From assembly GCA_900188465.1 (NCBI GenBank), contig FZPE01000003.1, positions 294,266 through 358,265 of the forward strand: 64,000 nucleotides of DNA. The letters are read 5' to 3'. The position numbers and the translations under genes were made by a program. Below are positions 7,565-16,547 of the stretch, piece after piece; the stretch's first letter is position 1; the number at the start of each line of letters is the position of its first letter. The stretch is from Micrococcales bacterium KH10. GTDB taxonomy: Bacteria > Actinomycetota > Actinomycetes > Actinomycetales > Cellulomonadaceae. The notes below the pieces were generated by a model. That model made no database searches. It saw only the letters and a list, made by a program, of their open reading frames with translations, and had not been told where the DNA came from.

Positions 7565-9637
7565 GTGAAGCAGCCAAAGACCACAGCCCCCGCCACGCCT
7601 GCCGCCAGCGCGTCCGCGACAGCCGCCAACCAGCAGGTTGCCGTTGGCGGACCTACCATCGGACGTATTCCGGTGATTGACGTCGAACCGGTGATCGAAG
7701 GCGGCCGGTGGGCCGCTAAAGCCGTGGTCGGCGAAGTCGTACCGGTTCGTGCAACGGTCTTCCGAGAGGGGCACGATGCCCACAGTGCCACCGCGGTACT
7801 GATCGATCCCCGTGGCAAGGTGCATTCACGCGCGCAGATGAGCGAAGTCGGCAAGGGCTTGGACATCTGGCTAGGTCACGTGGTGCCGGACCGTGAGGGC
7901 GACTGGACCTTTGTCGTCGAAGGCTGGTCTGATCCGTATGGCACCTGGCGCCATGATGCTGAGATCAAGATCAATGCCGGCATCGATATCGAGTTGATGC
8001 TCGCCGAAGGCGCCGCGGTGCTACGACGAGCCGCCACTGAGGATTTCCGTTCGGCGGACGACACCAAGATCTTGGCTGACGCTGCCGACACGGCCCTCGA
8101 CGCCACGCTTTCAGTTCCATCGCGACTGGCTGCCGCAACATCCCCGGCCGTCGTGGGAGTCTTGCGGCGTGAGCCGTTGCGTGACCTCGTTTCGCCGTCT
8201 CCGGCATATCCATTGCGGGTGGACCGTGCGGCAGCATTGGCGAGTTCCTGGTACGAATTCTTCCCTCGCTCGGAGGGCGCGTATCAGGACGAGGACGGCA
8301 CCTGGCACTCAGGTACTTTCGAAACCGCCGCTAAGCGCTTGCCTGCCATCGCGCAGATGGGTTTTGACACCGTATACCTCACTCCGATTCACCCCATCGG
8401 CACCACGTTCCGTAAAGGCCGGAACAATACGCTCAACGCCACTGACCGCGATCCTGGTTCGCCCTACGCCATCGGCTCGCCCGATGGCGGCCACGACGCA
8501 ATACATCCTGATCTAGGAACCTTCGACGACTTCGACGACTTCGTCGCCACCGCACGCGACCTGGGCCTCGAGGTGGCCATCGACATAGCTTTGCAGTGCT
8601 CGCCGGACCACCCGTGGGTCAAAGAGCACCCGGACTGGTTCACTGAACGATCCGACGGTTCGATCGCTTACGCTGAGAACCCCCCGAAGAAGTACCAGGA
8701 CATCTATCCGCTGAACTTCGACCGCGACCCAGAGGGCATCTATTCCGAGATCCTGCGAATGCTGAAGCTGTGGATCTCCCACGGAGTCACCGCGTTCCGG
8801 GTGGACAACCCCCACACCAAGCCGCTGTCCTTCTGGGAGCGCATCCTCGACGAGATCCGCCAGACCAACCCTGAAGTGATCTTCTTATCGGAGGCCTTCA
8901 CTCGTCCCGCAATGATGCGAACGTTGGCGACAGTGGGCTTCCACCAGTCGTACACCTATTTCACCTGGCGCAACACCAAATACGAGTTGGAAGAGTACTT
9001 CCGCGAGATTGCCGACCCATCCGGGGTCATGCGCCCAAGTTTCTGGCCTACCACGCACGACATTTTGCCCCCTTATCTGCAGCACAGTGGTATCGCCGGG
9101 TTCAAGATCCGCGCAATGCTCGCCGCCATGTCGTCGCCGACATGGGGCATCTACTCGGGTTACGAGCTCTTCGAGAATGTGCCGCGTCCCGGCGTGGAGG
9201 AACAGATCGACAATGAGAAGTACGAGTACAAGCCTCGTAACTGGGCGCTTGCTTCGCACTACGGCATCGCCGATCTGATCACCCGGCTCAACGCCATCCG
9301 TAAGAACCACCCGTCGCTACAGCAGTTGCGCAATTTGCATGTGCACCCGACCAGCAACGATTCGGTCATTGCGTTCTCCCACCACCTTGACGCCCAGTAC
9401 ACGCCGACTCACGTTGCCGACACCGTGCTGACCGTGGTCAACATCGATCCGAACAACACCCAGCATGCGGTGGTGTATCTGGATCTGGCCGACATCGGCA
9501 TGGCAGATCTCGGAGAGGACACCATGACCGCCTATGACGAACTGTCTGGCGAGACCTATCAGTGGGATGCTCACCCGCTGGTGATTCTCGATCCAGGTCA
9601 GCGTGTCGGACATGTGCTCCATCTGCGTCGTAACTAA
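7565..9637 (+). CDS. glgE: alpha-1,4-glucan:maltose-1-phosphate maltosyltransferase
   Basis: GlgE transfers maltose from alpha-maltose-1-phosphate to the end of alpha-glucans in the cytoplasm, and is a GH13_3 enzyme. The 690-residue product has an N-terminal beta domain (about 30-140), an inserted helical region, and the catalytic barrel from about 215. The nucleophile Asp is in FRVDNPHTKP (near residue 414), the acid/base Glu in FLSEAFTRP (near 443) and the third Asp in TTHDILPP (near 498). The start is taken as the leaderless GTG at 7565; an ATG 11 codons earlier lies upstream of the -10 box. The downstream maltokinase gene, 3 bases away, supplies its substrate. treS and glgB are not in the window, so the source of maltose is not shown here. 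Confidence 0.95.
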   Translation: MKQPKTTAPATPAASASATAANQQVAVGGPTIGRIPVIDVEPVIEGGRWAAKAVVGEVVPVRATVFREGHDAHSATAVLIDPRGKVHSRAQMSEVGKGLDIWLGHVVPDREGDWTFVVEGWSDPYGTWRHDAEIKINAGIDIELMLAEGAAVLRRAATEDFRSADDTKILADAADTALDATLSVPSRLAAATSPAVVGVLRREPLRDLVSPSPAYPLRVDRAAALASSWYEFFPRSEGAYQDEDGTWHSGTFETAAKRLPAIAQMGFDTVYLTPIHPIGTTFRKGRNNTLNATDRDPGSPYAIGSPDGGHDAIHPDLGTFDDFDDFVATARDLGLEVAIDIALQCSPDHPWVKEHPDWFTERSDGSIAYAENPPKKYQDIYPLNFDRDPEGIYSEILRMLKLWISHGVTAFRVDNPHTKPLSFWERILDEIRQTNPEVIFLSEAFTRPAMMRTLATVGFHQSYTYFTWRNTKYELEEYFREIADPSGVMRPSFWPTTHDILPPYLQHSGIAGFKIRAMLAAMSSPTWGIYSGYELFENVPRPGVEEQIDNEKYEYKPRNWALASHYGIADLITRLNAIRKNHPSLQQLRNLHVHPTSNDSVIAFSHHLDAQYTPTHVADTVLTVVNIDPNNTQHAVVYLDLADIGMADLGEDTMTAYDELSGETYQWDAHPLVILDPGQRVGHVLHLRRN

Positions 9638-9640
9638 CTC

Positions 9641-11164
9641 ATGTTGAATTCACGTCCTGACGAATTACCCTCAGCCATCGCCGAAGCACTGCGGCAGTGG
9701 TTATTGGAGCAGCGATGGTGGCCGGGTGACTCACACTGGGCGTCAGCGACGGTCATCGATCTGACGGACCATGTGCAGATCTGGTTGCTGCGCACACCCA
9801 GTGGCGTGACAGTCCAGGTACCGCTGATCTGCGACGTGGTTGAAAAGGACGAGCCCTCCCCGGCGACTTCTCCCGATAGCGAGGTCAGTGCTGCCAGCAA
9901 TGTGGTGTCGTTCGCCGACTATTCCCGCCGACGTCACGGCCAGCCGGAAATCAGTGCGGAGCCTGAGCAGACACCCGGGCTGATCGCAACGGTGACCGTG
10001 GACGACACCGATATCGCGGTCATCGATGCGACCCACGATGAACGGTTTCATCGAGCGGTGCTGGAACAACTGCGAATCGTCGAACCGTGGCTCAAGCAGT
10101 CAACCAACCGACTGTTGATTCCGGACGACATCGGTGACGAGGACACCACTGCCGGCACGCCGACGGAACGCCCTGGGGTGTATCCCCCCGAACTCGAAGA
10201 CGGGCGCCGACTTGGCGCTGTGCTCGCGGTCGAACAGTCCAACACCTCAATCATCATGCCGCGAGTCCACCACGGTGTGATCGTCAAGGTCTTGCGCTGC
10301 GTCGTCGACGGCGCCCAGCCCGATCTAGACGTGCCGAATTCACTGGCTGCGGCTGGTTTCGCCCACGTGCCACGCACCTACGCGGTACTGGAGTCCAAGG
10401 TGGATGACGGCCGGTTTCTCGCCGGGTGGCAGGCCACCTTGGCCATCGTCTCCCAATTGGTGACAGACGCCGAAGACGGGTTCACCCGGGCATGCGCGAT
10501 GGCAGCCGGAGACTTATCCGCTACCACTGACTTGAGGACTCTGGGCGCTGATCTAGCAGAGATGCACACCGCACTGCGGCGCGCCTTCCCTGCTGAGATC
10601 AGTTCCCTTTATGACGTGATCGACGCCCTTGAGGAGCGCTTTGAGGATTCAGCGTCACGCTGTGATCAGGTGCGCGAACTACTCGGTCCCATCGACACCT
10701 ACCTCGATGCGGTGCGGCGCCAGCTTGGCGATGAGCCAGTGACGGTACAGCGCCTCCACGGCGATCTGCATCTGGGGCAGACCTTGTGGTCACCGCACGG
10801 CTGGTGGGTGCTCGATTTTGAGGGCGAGCCGTTACGTCCGCTGGCGGCGCGCATCCTGCCGGATCTGCCAGAACGCGATGTTGCCGGAATGCTGCGGTCG
10901 GTGGATTACGCCGCAGCGATCAGTGACGGTTCGCCCGCATGGGCTTCTCAGGCCCGTGACGCACTGCTCACCGGTTACTTCCAGCATGAGCCTGCCCCTA
11001 CCGCTCGTTATCCGCGTCCGGACGAGTCTCACCGTCGAACGCTGATTGAGACCTTCGAACTCGACAAGGCCGCCTATGAGGTCGGTTACGAACAGGTCCA
11101 CCGACCTCATTGGCAGCATATTCCGCTTGCGGCCATGCACCGGATTCTCGCCCCGTATCTGTAG
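9641..11164 (+). CDS. mak: maltokinase
   Basis: This 507-residue kinase phosphorylates maltose with ATP to give maltose-1-phosphate for GlgE. The N-terminal cap domain begins with the family-like LRQWLLEQRWWPGDS. The kinase core carries the catalytic loop HGDLHLGQTLW near residue 373 and the metal-binding DFEGEP near 391, as in aminoglycoside-phosphotransferase folds. The gene starts 3 bases after the glgE stop and has no good SD, so it depends on coupling to glgE. It is a stand-alone kinase, not fused to trehalose synthase as in some actinobacteria. An insert-like acidic region (about 65-125, SPATSPDSEVSAAS) is probably a flexible linker. Confidence 0.93.
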   Translation: MLNSRPDELPSAIAEALRQWLLEQRWWPGDSHWASATVIDLTDHVQIWLLRTPSGVTVQVPLICDVVEKDEPSPATSPDSEVSAASNVVSFADYSRRRHGQPEISAEPEQTPGLIATVTVDDTDIAVIDATHDERFHRAVLEQLRIVEPWLKQSTNRLLIPDDIGDEDTTAGTPTERPGVYPPELEDGRRLGAVLAVEQSNTSIIMPRVHHGVIVKVLRCVVDGAQPDLDVPNSLAAAGFAHVPRTYAVLESKVDDGRFLAGWQATLAIVSQLVTDAEDGFTRACAMAAGDLSATTDLRTLGADLAEMHTALRRAFPAEISSLYDVIDALEERFEDSASRCDQVRELLGPIDTYLDAVRRQLGDEPVTVQRLHGDLHLGQTLWSPHGWWVLDFEGEPLRPLAARILPDLPERDVAGMLRSVDYAAAISDGSPAWASQARDALLTGYFQHEPAPTARYPRPDESHRRTLIETFELDKAAYEVGYEQVHRPHWQHIPLAAMHRILAPYL

Positions 11165-11185
11165 CGCTCGCGGGTCGGTGAACAG

Positions 11186-12115
11186 TTACGGCACGATGTG
11201 ACCGGCCGCGCGGAAGAGCTCGTACCACTCGGCACGCGTCAACGGAATCTGCGACCCGGCTGCAGCCTGAACGACACGTTCGGGCGTCGTCGTGCCCAGC
11301 ACCACCTGCATATTCGCCGGGTGACGGGTAATCCACGCCGTCGCGATGCTCGTCGGCGTTACGTCATACTTTTCAGCCAACCGGTCTAGCACGGCGTTGA
11401 GTTCTGGATAGTCATCGTTGCCGATAAACGGCCCATTGAAGAAACCGGCCTGGTACGGGGACCAAGCTTGGACCGTGATGTCGTGCAGTCGGCAGTAATC
11501 CACGATCCCGCCACCGTCTATGGTGATGGATTGTTCTTCAGCGGACATATTGGTTGCGATGCCCTGCGCCACGATCGGGGAGTGCGTAATCGACAACTGC
11601 AGTTGGTTGGCAATCAGTGGCTGCTTGACGTATTTGCGCAGCAGGTCGATCTGACGCGGCGTGTGATTGGAGACTCCAAAGGCTCGTACTTTGCCCGTCT
11701 GGTGAAGCTCGTCGAAGGCACGAGCGACTTCCTCCGGTTCGACGAGTGCGTCAGGGCGGTGCAGCAGCAGGATGTCGATGTAGTCCGTTTGGAGTGCCGC
11801 GAGTGACGCATCGACTGATTCGGTGAGGTGCTCGTAGGAGTAGTCGAAATAAGGGCCGTCTTTGACGATGCCCGCCTTGGTTTGAAGTGTGATCTCTGCG
11901 CGCTGGGAGGAGGTCAGTCGCAGCGCTTCAGCGAAGCGGCGCTCGCATCCGTGCAGTTCGTTACCGTATACAGCGGCATGGTCGAAGAAATCGATGCCAA
12001 CGTCACGGGCGGTGCCGATAAGCGTGCGGATCTCCTCGTCCGACATGTCAGCGATGCGCATCACACCCAGCACAACATTGGGTGCCGCAATACCTTTGAG
12101 GTCAATGGTCTTCAT
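11186..12115 (-). CDS. aldo/keto reductase (YdhF-like)
   Basis: This 309-residue NADPH-dependent oxidoreductase of the aldo/keto reductase superfamily shows the catalytic tetrad: Asp and Tyr in GIDFFDHAAVYGNE, Lys in LQTKAGIV and His in LLLHRPDAL. It resembles the YdhF branch. The ATG at 12115 has AAGGAG 6 bases upstream and is preferred over the TTG at 12118. It is convergent with mak, with only about 20 bases between their stop codons. The substrate cannot be predicted. A second, different aldo/keto reductase lies at 14.4 kb. Confidence 0.9.
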   Translation of the reverse strand: MKTIDLKGIAAPNVVLGVMRIADMSDEEIRTLIGTARDVGIDFFDHAAVYGNELHGCERRFAEALRLTSSQRAEITLQTKAGIVKDGPYFDYSYEHLTESVDASLAALQTDYIDILLLHRPDALVEPEEVARAFDELHQTGKVRAFGVSNHTPRQIDLLRKYVKQPLIANQLQLSITHSPIVAQGIATNMSAEEQSITIDGGGIVDYCRLHDITVQAWSPYQAGFFNGPFIGNDDYPELNAVLDRLAEKYDVTPTSIATAWITRHPANMQVVLGTTTPERVVQAAAGSQIPLTRAEWYELFRAAGHIVP

Positions 12116-12182
12116 CAAGCGCTCCTTGTCGTCATAGCGTCGTCGCCGGGTCAGAGCACCAACCGTCGTGGTCAGCGCTGAT

Positions 12183-12533
12183 CTATTTCAGTTCCTGTAG
12201 ATATTCACGCAGTACCGCTGCGTGGTTGATCTGTGGGTCTTTTGCTCCGTAGAGCAACGTGACCCGGTCGTGTTCGCGACATGACGCAGCGAACTGAGCC
12301 ACAGCCGGATTCTCTTTCAATTCTGCGCGGTAGCGACGGGTGAACTCGTCAAAGGTCTGTGGGTCGTGTCCCCACCAGGTTCGTAGATCCGGGCTGGGAG
12401 CGACTTCCTTGCACCAGTCATCGAGGTCGGCTCGTTCTTTGGTGACGCCACGCGGCCAGAGTCGATCGACCAGCACCCGCCACCCGTCCGCCTGGGAGGA
12501 CTCGTCATAAATTCGTTTGATCGTCACTGTCAT
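12183..12533 (-). CDS. DUF488 family protein (YeaO-like)
   Basis: This 116-residue protein belongs to the DUF488 family: it has the opening TVTIKRIYDESSQADGWRVLVDR-type strand, the signature RLWPRGVTKE, and the later WWGHDP and FTRRYRAEL segments. The chemical activity of the family is unknown. AGGTGAG lies 4-5 bases before the ATG at 12533, which is therefore preferred to the GTG three codons earlier. It lies 12 bases downstream of the FAH-family gene on the same strand and may be cotranscribed with it. Confidence 0.85.
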   Translation of the reverse strand: MTVTIKRIYDESSQADGWRVLVDRLWPRGVTKERADLDDWCKEVAPSPDLRTWWGHDPQTFDEFTRRYRAELKENPAVAQFAASCREHDRVTLLYGAKDPQINHAAVLREYLQELK

Positions 12534-12554
12534 GTCGCTCACCTACTGTTCTGA

Positions 12555-13352
12555 CTACTCCGCCTCGTAAATATCCGAAACCACAGGATTGCGCAGCGTG
12601 CCTAGACCTTCGACCTCACATTCGACCACATCGCCCGGATTAAGTGGCCCGACGCCTGCTGGTGTGCCAGTCAAGATCACGTCACCGGGCAGCAAGGTGA
12701 ATACCTCCGAGATGTACGAGATCAAGAACGGCACGTCGAAAACCATGTCACTGGTGCGTGCATCCTGGCGGACTTCGCCGTTGACGCGCGCGGTGACTCC
12801 CAGGTCTTCCGTGTCAATACCCGTGGTGATCCACGGCCCGAGTGGGCAGGACGAGTCGAATCCCTTGGCCCGGGTCCACTGGTCGTCACTGTTCTGAATG
12901 TCACGAGCGGTCACGTCGTTGGCGACCATGTAACCGAGCACGTGATCGAGCGCAGATTCTTCGGTGACATTCTTGGTCATCCGTGAGATGACCACCGCAA
13001 GCTCAGCTTCATAATGGACGTCACTGGACCAACTGGGAAGTTGAATCGGGTCATCTGGGCCGATCACAGCGGTATTGGGCTTGAGGAAGAGCAGCGGCTG
13101 CGCCGGAATCTCACTATCGAACTCCGCGACATGTGCTGGATAGTTGCGACCGACACCGATGACCTTGGATCGCGGGATGATCGGGGCGAGCAAGCGCAGT
13201 CCATCCGAGTCCAAGTCGATCCGTTCCCCTGTGGGCCGGGCAGGTTGGAACAGCGGGTCACCACTGAGCACCGCTATGTACTCCGAGCCGGGGTCACCTT
13301 GCACAAATCCGAAACGGGGATCAGAGCCTTCAGAAAATCTCGCAATACGCAC
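12555..13352 (-). CDS. fumarylacetoacetate hydrolase family protein
   Basis: This 265-residue protein is of the FAH family of metal-dependent C-C hydrolases and decarboxylases. The core begins near residue 60 (VIGVGRNYPAHVAEF), with the metal-site acids in VHYEAELAVVIS and the conserved GYMVANDVTARDIQ and KGFDSSCPLGPW segments. The end contains LLPGDVILTGTPAGVGPL, also typical. The start GTG at 13352 follows a TAGGCT box by 6 bases and has no SD, so it is read as leaderless. Candidate activities include 2-hydroxyhepta-diene-dioate isomerase-like or oxaloacetate decarboxylase-like reactions; neighbours do not decide between them. Confidence 0.9.
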   Translation of the reverse strand: MRIARFSEGSDPRFGFVQGDPGSEYIAVLSGDPLFQPARPTGERIDLDSDGLRLLAPIIPRSKVIGVGRNYPAHVAEFDSEIPAQPLLFLKPNTAVIGPDDPIQLPSWSSDVHYEAELAVVISRMTKNVTEESALDHVLGYMVANDVTARDIQNSDDQWTRAKGFDSSCPLGPWITTGIDTEDLGVTARVNGEVRQDARTSDMVFDVPFLISYISEVFTLLPGDVILTGTPAGVGPLNPGDVVECEVEGLGTLRNPVVSDIYEAE

Positions 13353-13358
13353 AGGTCC

Positions 13359-13364
13359 AGCCTA
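13359..13364 (-). promoter_or_regulatory. -10 box of a leaderless FAH-family transcript
   Basis: TAGGCT on the minus strand ends 6 bases before the GTG at 13352. The same hexamer with the same spacing precedes the gene at 22736. Confidence 0.55.
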
Positions 13365-13430
13365 GTGCGCTCGTCTGACAAACGGGTAACGGTTCGGCCG
13401 AATGAGCACAAACATCGCCAGCTGTGATCA

Positions 13431-14297
13431 TCAACCTACCCGCGCGATGATCTCTCCGTGCAACACGGAGAACCAGCCGTGCGGATCATCCGCCCACTGG
13501 TACCACTCGTGTGCGAGCGCTTCGAGAGCCACGTCGTCGGCCATGCCTGATTCCTTCGCCTGCTTCGCGAAATTGGACGAGACACAACGCTCGGCCCACA
13601 GCCCGCCCCACCACTGCCGGGCCTCCGCGGTCGCGTAGCACCAGGTCGATGAGGATGGCGTGAGCTTGTCAACGTCAAACCCGGCCTCGTTGAACCAGGC
13701 GAGCAGTTGCCGTCCAGCATCGGCTTCGAAGCCATAGGCCGCGGTGACTTCGTGATAGAGCAGATTCCACTCGGTCAGGCCGGCATACTGCGGGAACCAG
13801 GTCATCGCCGCGTAGTCCGATTCACGGGCTGCCACGATTCCGCCTGGTTTCGTGATCCTGGCTAGTTCTTTGATCGCCGCAATCGGATCCGACAGGTGCT
13901 GCAAGAGTTGGTGGACGTGCACCACGTCAAAGGTGTCATCTGCGAAGGGCAGCTCGTACACATTGGCTTGTTCGAAGGTGACCGCTACCTGCTGGGACGC
14001 GGCATGACGACGAGCATCGTCGAGTACCTGCTCGGAGGCGTCCACTCCGACGACTCGCCCTGGGGCGACGATACGTGCGAGATCAACGGTGAGTGTGCCC
14101 GGCCCGCAGCCGACGTCAAGCAGTGACATTCCCTCGCGCAAGTGCTCCACGAGGTACTGCGCGGAGTTTTCGACAGTGCGCCACCGATGGGAACGCAGCA
14201 CTGACTCGTGATGTCCGTGTGTGTATGACTCAGACTCGAGGGCATAGTCAGGGCTCGCCTGGTGATGACCGGGTCGCAGCTGCGTTGATGACTCCAT
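13431..14297 (-). CDS. class I SAM-dependent methyltransferase
   Basis: This 288-residue protein has a Rossmann-like methyltransferase domain. Motif I is LLDVGCGPGTLTVDLA (near residue 60), the acidic SAM-ribose loop is VVGVDAS, and later motifs are FDVVHVHQLLQHL and ITKPGGIVAARE. The N-terminal region is rich in His and Ser (SYTHGHHESVLRSHRWRT), as in UbiE/MenG-like enzymes of unknown target. The ATG at 14297 is 6 bases from a TAGCAT box and has no SD, suggesting a leaderless message. It is divergent from an aldo/keto reductase across a dyad-symmetric element. The methylated substrate is unknown. Confidence 0.88.
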   Translation of the reverse strand: MESSTQLRPGHHQASPDYALESESYTHGHHESVLRSHRWRTVENSAQYLVEHLREGMSLLDVGCGPGTLTVDLARIVAPGRVVGVDASEQVLDDARRHAASQQVAVTFEQANVYELPFADDTFDVVHVHQLLQHLSDPIAAIKELARITKPGGIVAARESDYAAMTWFPQYAGLTEWNLLYHEVTAAYGFEADAGRQLLAWFNEAGFDVDKLTPSSSTWCYATAEARQWWGGLWAERCVSSNFAKQAKESGMADDVALEALAHEWYQWADDPHGWFSVLHGEIIARVG

Positions 14298-14303
14298 GAC
14301 ACG

Positions 14304-14309
14304 ATGCTA
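14304..14309 (-). promoter_or_regulatory. -10 box of a leaderless methyltransferase transcript
   Basis: TAGCAT on the minus strand ends 6 bases before the ATG at 14297. The dyad at 14314-14335 lies just upstream of this box, where a bound regulator would touch RNA polymerase. Confidence 0.55.
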
Positions 14310-14313
14310 GTCA

Positions 14314-14335
14314 GAGCCCTCACAATGTGAGACTC
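14314..14335. promoter_or_regulatory. 22-bp dyad, putative operator of the divergent methyltransferase/aldo-keto reductase pair
   Basis: The element contains CTCACA and TGTGAG around a single central base, with outer matching GAG and CTC triplets. It sits between the two divergent start sites, directly upstream of the methyltransferase -10 box and about 40 bases upstream of the aldo/keto reductase -35 box. No regulator gene is adjacent. It is read as a binding site for a homodimeric regulator, which is an inference. Confidence 0.45.
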
Positions 14336-14377
14336 ATATCTCGCAATATGGGCAATCTCGTGGACGAGTCCGCCGTG

Positions 14378-14406
14378 TTGAAAGGGTGATCAGTGCAGCG
14401 TAACGT
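14378..14406 (+). promoter_or_regulatory. complete -35/-10 promoter of a leaderless aldo/keto reductase transcript
   Basis: TTGAAA at 14378-14383 and TAACGT at 14401-14406 are separated by 17 bases, the standard spacing. The -10 box ends 7 bases before the ATG at 14414. This is the clearest leaderless promoter in the window. Confidence 0.7.
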
Positions 14407-14413
14407 CACTGTT

Positions 14414-15403
14414 ATGGCTGAGCACACTACACCCGAACTTCGTCAGCTAGGCCGCAGCGGCCTGACCGTCTCCGTCGTTGGGCTGGGGTGTAACAACCTC
14501 GGCGCGAACGATGTTTTCACCGCTGACCTGGCTGGGACCAAGGCCGTTATCGACACGGCTATCGACGCTGGGATCACTTTCTTCGACACGGCGGACAACT
14601 ATGGCGCCGAGCCGGGAGCCAGCGAGACGTTGCTAGGTCAGGCTCTCGGTAGCCGCCGCGACAGCGTTGTGGTGGCCACGAAATTCGGCATGGACATCAC
14701 TCGTGGCCAGCGCCCTGATGAGGCACGCGGTTCGCGCAACTACATCATCCGCGCTGTCGAAGCATCCCTGCGCCGGCTCGGCACCGACTACATCGACCTT
14801 TACCAGTTCCACACTCCCGATCCGCACACTCCCATTGACGAGACGCTGCGCGCCCTCGATGCTCTTGTGACCTCGGGCAAAGTGCGTTACCTCGGGCATT
14901 CGAACCGAGCGGGCTGGCAAATCGCGCAGGCTGAATATGTCGCACGTGAACTGGGCGCTGAACGGTTCGTTTCCTGCCAGAATCACTACAACCTGCTCGA
15001 CCGTCGCGCTGAACTTGAGGTATTGCCCGCAGCTCGTGAGTTCGGACTCGGAGTGCTGCCCTACTTCCCGCTGGCCAATGGGCTACTCACCGGCAAGTAT
15101 CGTCGCGGCGGCGCCGCCCCGCAGGGCAGTCGCCTCTCCCGGCGTCGCCAACACATGCTCGCCGAGGCGCCGTGGGATTCTTTGGACTCTTTCTTCACGA
15201 TTGCGTCCGACCTTGATCTGACGCCTGGGCAACTTGCCATCAGCTGGGCTGCTGCGCAACGGCCTGTTGCCTCCGTCATCGCCGGTGCGACCAGTGCCGA
15301 ACAGGTGCGGCAGAACGCGGCGGCCTACCGTGCGCTGACTACCGATACGCTGCAGCAGTTGGACGAGTTGTTCCCTTCACCACCTGCTATCGCCTTGTTC
15401 TAG
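14414..15403 (+). CDS. aldo/keto reductase
   Basis: This 329-residue NADPH-dependent reductase belongs to the group of aldo/keto reductases related to potassium-channel beta subunits and YghZ. It begins with RQLGRSGLTVSVVGLGCNNLG. The tetrad is visible: Asp and Tyr in ITFFDTADNYGAE, Lys in VATKFGMD and His in YQFHTPDP. The ATG at 14414 matches the leaderless promoter, whereas the in-frame GTG at 14393 falls inside the -35/-10 spacer and cannot be used from that promoter. It is divergent from the methyltransferase. The natural substrate is unknown. Confidence 0.92.
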   Translation: MAEHTTPELRQLGRSGLTVSVVGLGCNNLGANDVFTADLAGTKAVIDTAIDAGITFFDTADNYGAEPGASETLLGQALGSRRDSVVVATKFGMDITRGQRPDEARGSRNYIIRAVEASLRRLGTDYIDLYQFHTPDPHTPIDETLRALDALVTSGKVRYLGHSNRAGWQIAQAEYVARELGAERFVSCQNHYNLLDRRAELEVLPAAREFGLGVLPYFPLANGLLTGKYRRGGAAPQGSRLSRRRQHMLAEAPWDSLDSFFTIASDLDLTPGQLAISWAAAQRPVASVIAGATSAEQVRQNAAAYRALTTDTLQQLDELFPSPPAIALF

Positions 15404-15635
15404 TGGGGTCGAGCCCATCAAGGACACGCGCTCTGCGCGAGTTGGGCATGGCTGATCGAGTCGTGTTATTGAGCCGTCGGTGGTGCCAGGACGACGAAAC
15501 GCCGATCTAAGGAGCAGAAGGTCGGGGGTGCGTCAGTGTTCATGTCGGCTGTGGATAGCACCCCAAGACGAGCACTCCCCTCCTAGATTCTTAAGCACGG
15601 CATACACCCGCGTGCCCCGGAATCAAGGAGACCCC

Positions 15636-15935
15636 ATGAAGAACGCAATGACCGTGTCCTACACCGACTTGGCGACCCAGGCCACATCGCTCAAACGCGG
15701 CCGGGAAGACATCGTGCAGCGACTCGACAAACTGCAGCGCGAGATCGCGTCTCTCGTCACAAGCGGCTTTGTCACAGACAAGACATCCGCGGCTTTCGAG
15801 TCGTACTACAAAGAATTCGCCAAAGGCGCCCGGTCAACCGTCGCCAGCCTTGACGGACTTGCCGATTTCCTGAACAACACAGCCAAGACATTGGCTGATG
15901 TCGATCGTCAGTTGGCAAGCAAGCTGTCCCGATAA
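15636..15935 (+). CDS. WXG100-like small helical protein (type VII secretion target)
   Basis: This 99-residue protein begins MKNAMTVSYTDLATQATSLK and fits the WXG100 size and helix-turn-helix hairpin pattern. The turn that carries Trp-X-Gly in classical members reads TSGFVTDKTSAAFESYY, so the Trp is missing and only the Gly and following AAF-type helix start are kept. The second helix ends ADVDRQLASKLSR. AAGGAG lies 6-7 bases before the ATG; reading frames extending upstream have no SD. It is the first gene of an apparent operon with the two following genes. WXG100 proteins form helical dimers exported by FtsK/EssC ATPases, and such an ATPase is encoded convergently at 22.6-18.25 kb. Confidence 0.75.
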   Translation: MKNAMTVSYTDLATQATSLKRGREDIVQRLDKLQREIASLVTSGFVTDKTSAAFESYYKEFAKGARSTVASLDGLADFLNNTAKTLADVDRQLASKLSR

Positions 15936-15946
15936 TCGGGGTGCCC

Positions 15947-16507
15947 ATGGTCGACATCGCCGCCGTGCTACGGACACATGCAGCACAGATCAGCACCAGC
16001 GAATCTCGTTTGAGCAATCGGCGCGATATCGCACACCGGCAACTCTCTGAGTCCGCATTGCCACCGCGCGCAGGCATACTTATGCGAGCCAGCGCGAATA
16101 CGGTACTCAAGGCAACGAAGGCCAACACGGCCGACCTCGCGGATCTCGCGCGCCTGATCCGGCGTCACGCTGCGGAAACCGAAAAGACCGTGCGCGACAT
16201 CAACCAAGCAGAATCGAGACTTCGACCACGTATCGAGTCCGCCCATGCGCTCAGTCGCCGAGTCACCGAGGTGCATACCGCGGTCCAACTCAGTGAACTA
16301 CATCCCTGGATGGCGCTGCGACCGTCACAGACAGGGCTGACACCCGGACTTGTCGCCGTGTACTACTACGCCGACCGGGGCACGATGATCGACCCCAGCG
16401 AAGTGCATAAGGCTCGGGTGATCGTTGCCGCCGTACCGCAGATCCCGCAACCAGGGATACCCGAGTGGCTCAAGATTGAAGCCCAATTCATCGCTCGAGG
16501 ACTGTGA
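15947..16507 (+). CDS. helical protein of the type VII secretion-like locus, function unknown
   Basis: This 186-residue protein starts MVDIAAVLRTHAAQISTSES 11 bases after the WXG100-like gene. I do not recognise the family. Residues 1 to about 110 are predicted to be almost all helical and highly charged (ADLADLARLIRRHAAETEKTV), which suits a long coiled-coil hairpin. A C-terminal compact region (about 120-186) contains PWMALRPSQTGLTPGLVAVYYYADRG and a proline-rich stretch PQIPQPGIPEWL. A GTG two codons earlier (15941) is an alternative start. It has no signal peptide or membrane helix. Its position suggests a secreted partner or chaperone of the next protein, which is an inference. Confidence 0.6.
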   Translation: MVDIAAVLRTHAAQISTSESRLSNRRDIAHRQLSESALPPRAGILMRASANTVLKATKANTADLADLARLIRRHAAETEKTVRDINQAESRLRPRIESAHALSRRVTEVHTAVQLSELHPWMALRPSQTGLTPGLVAVYYYADRGTMIDPSEVHKARVIVAAVPQIPQPGIPEWLKIEAQFIARGL

Positions 16508-16547
16508 ACCCGACAATCGGCCGGCTTGGGAATGGAAGGAGCACGCG

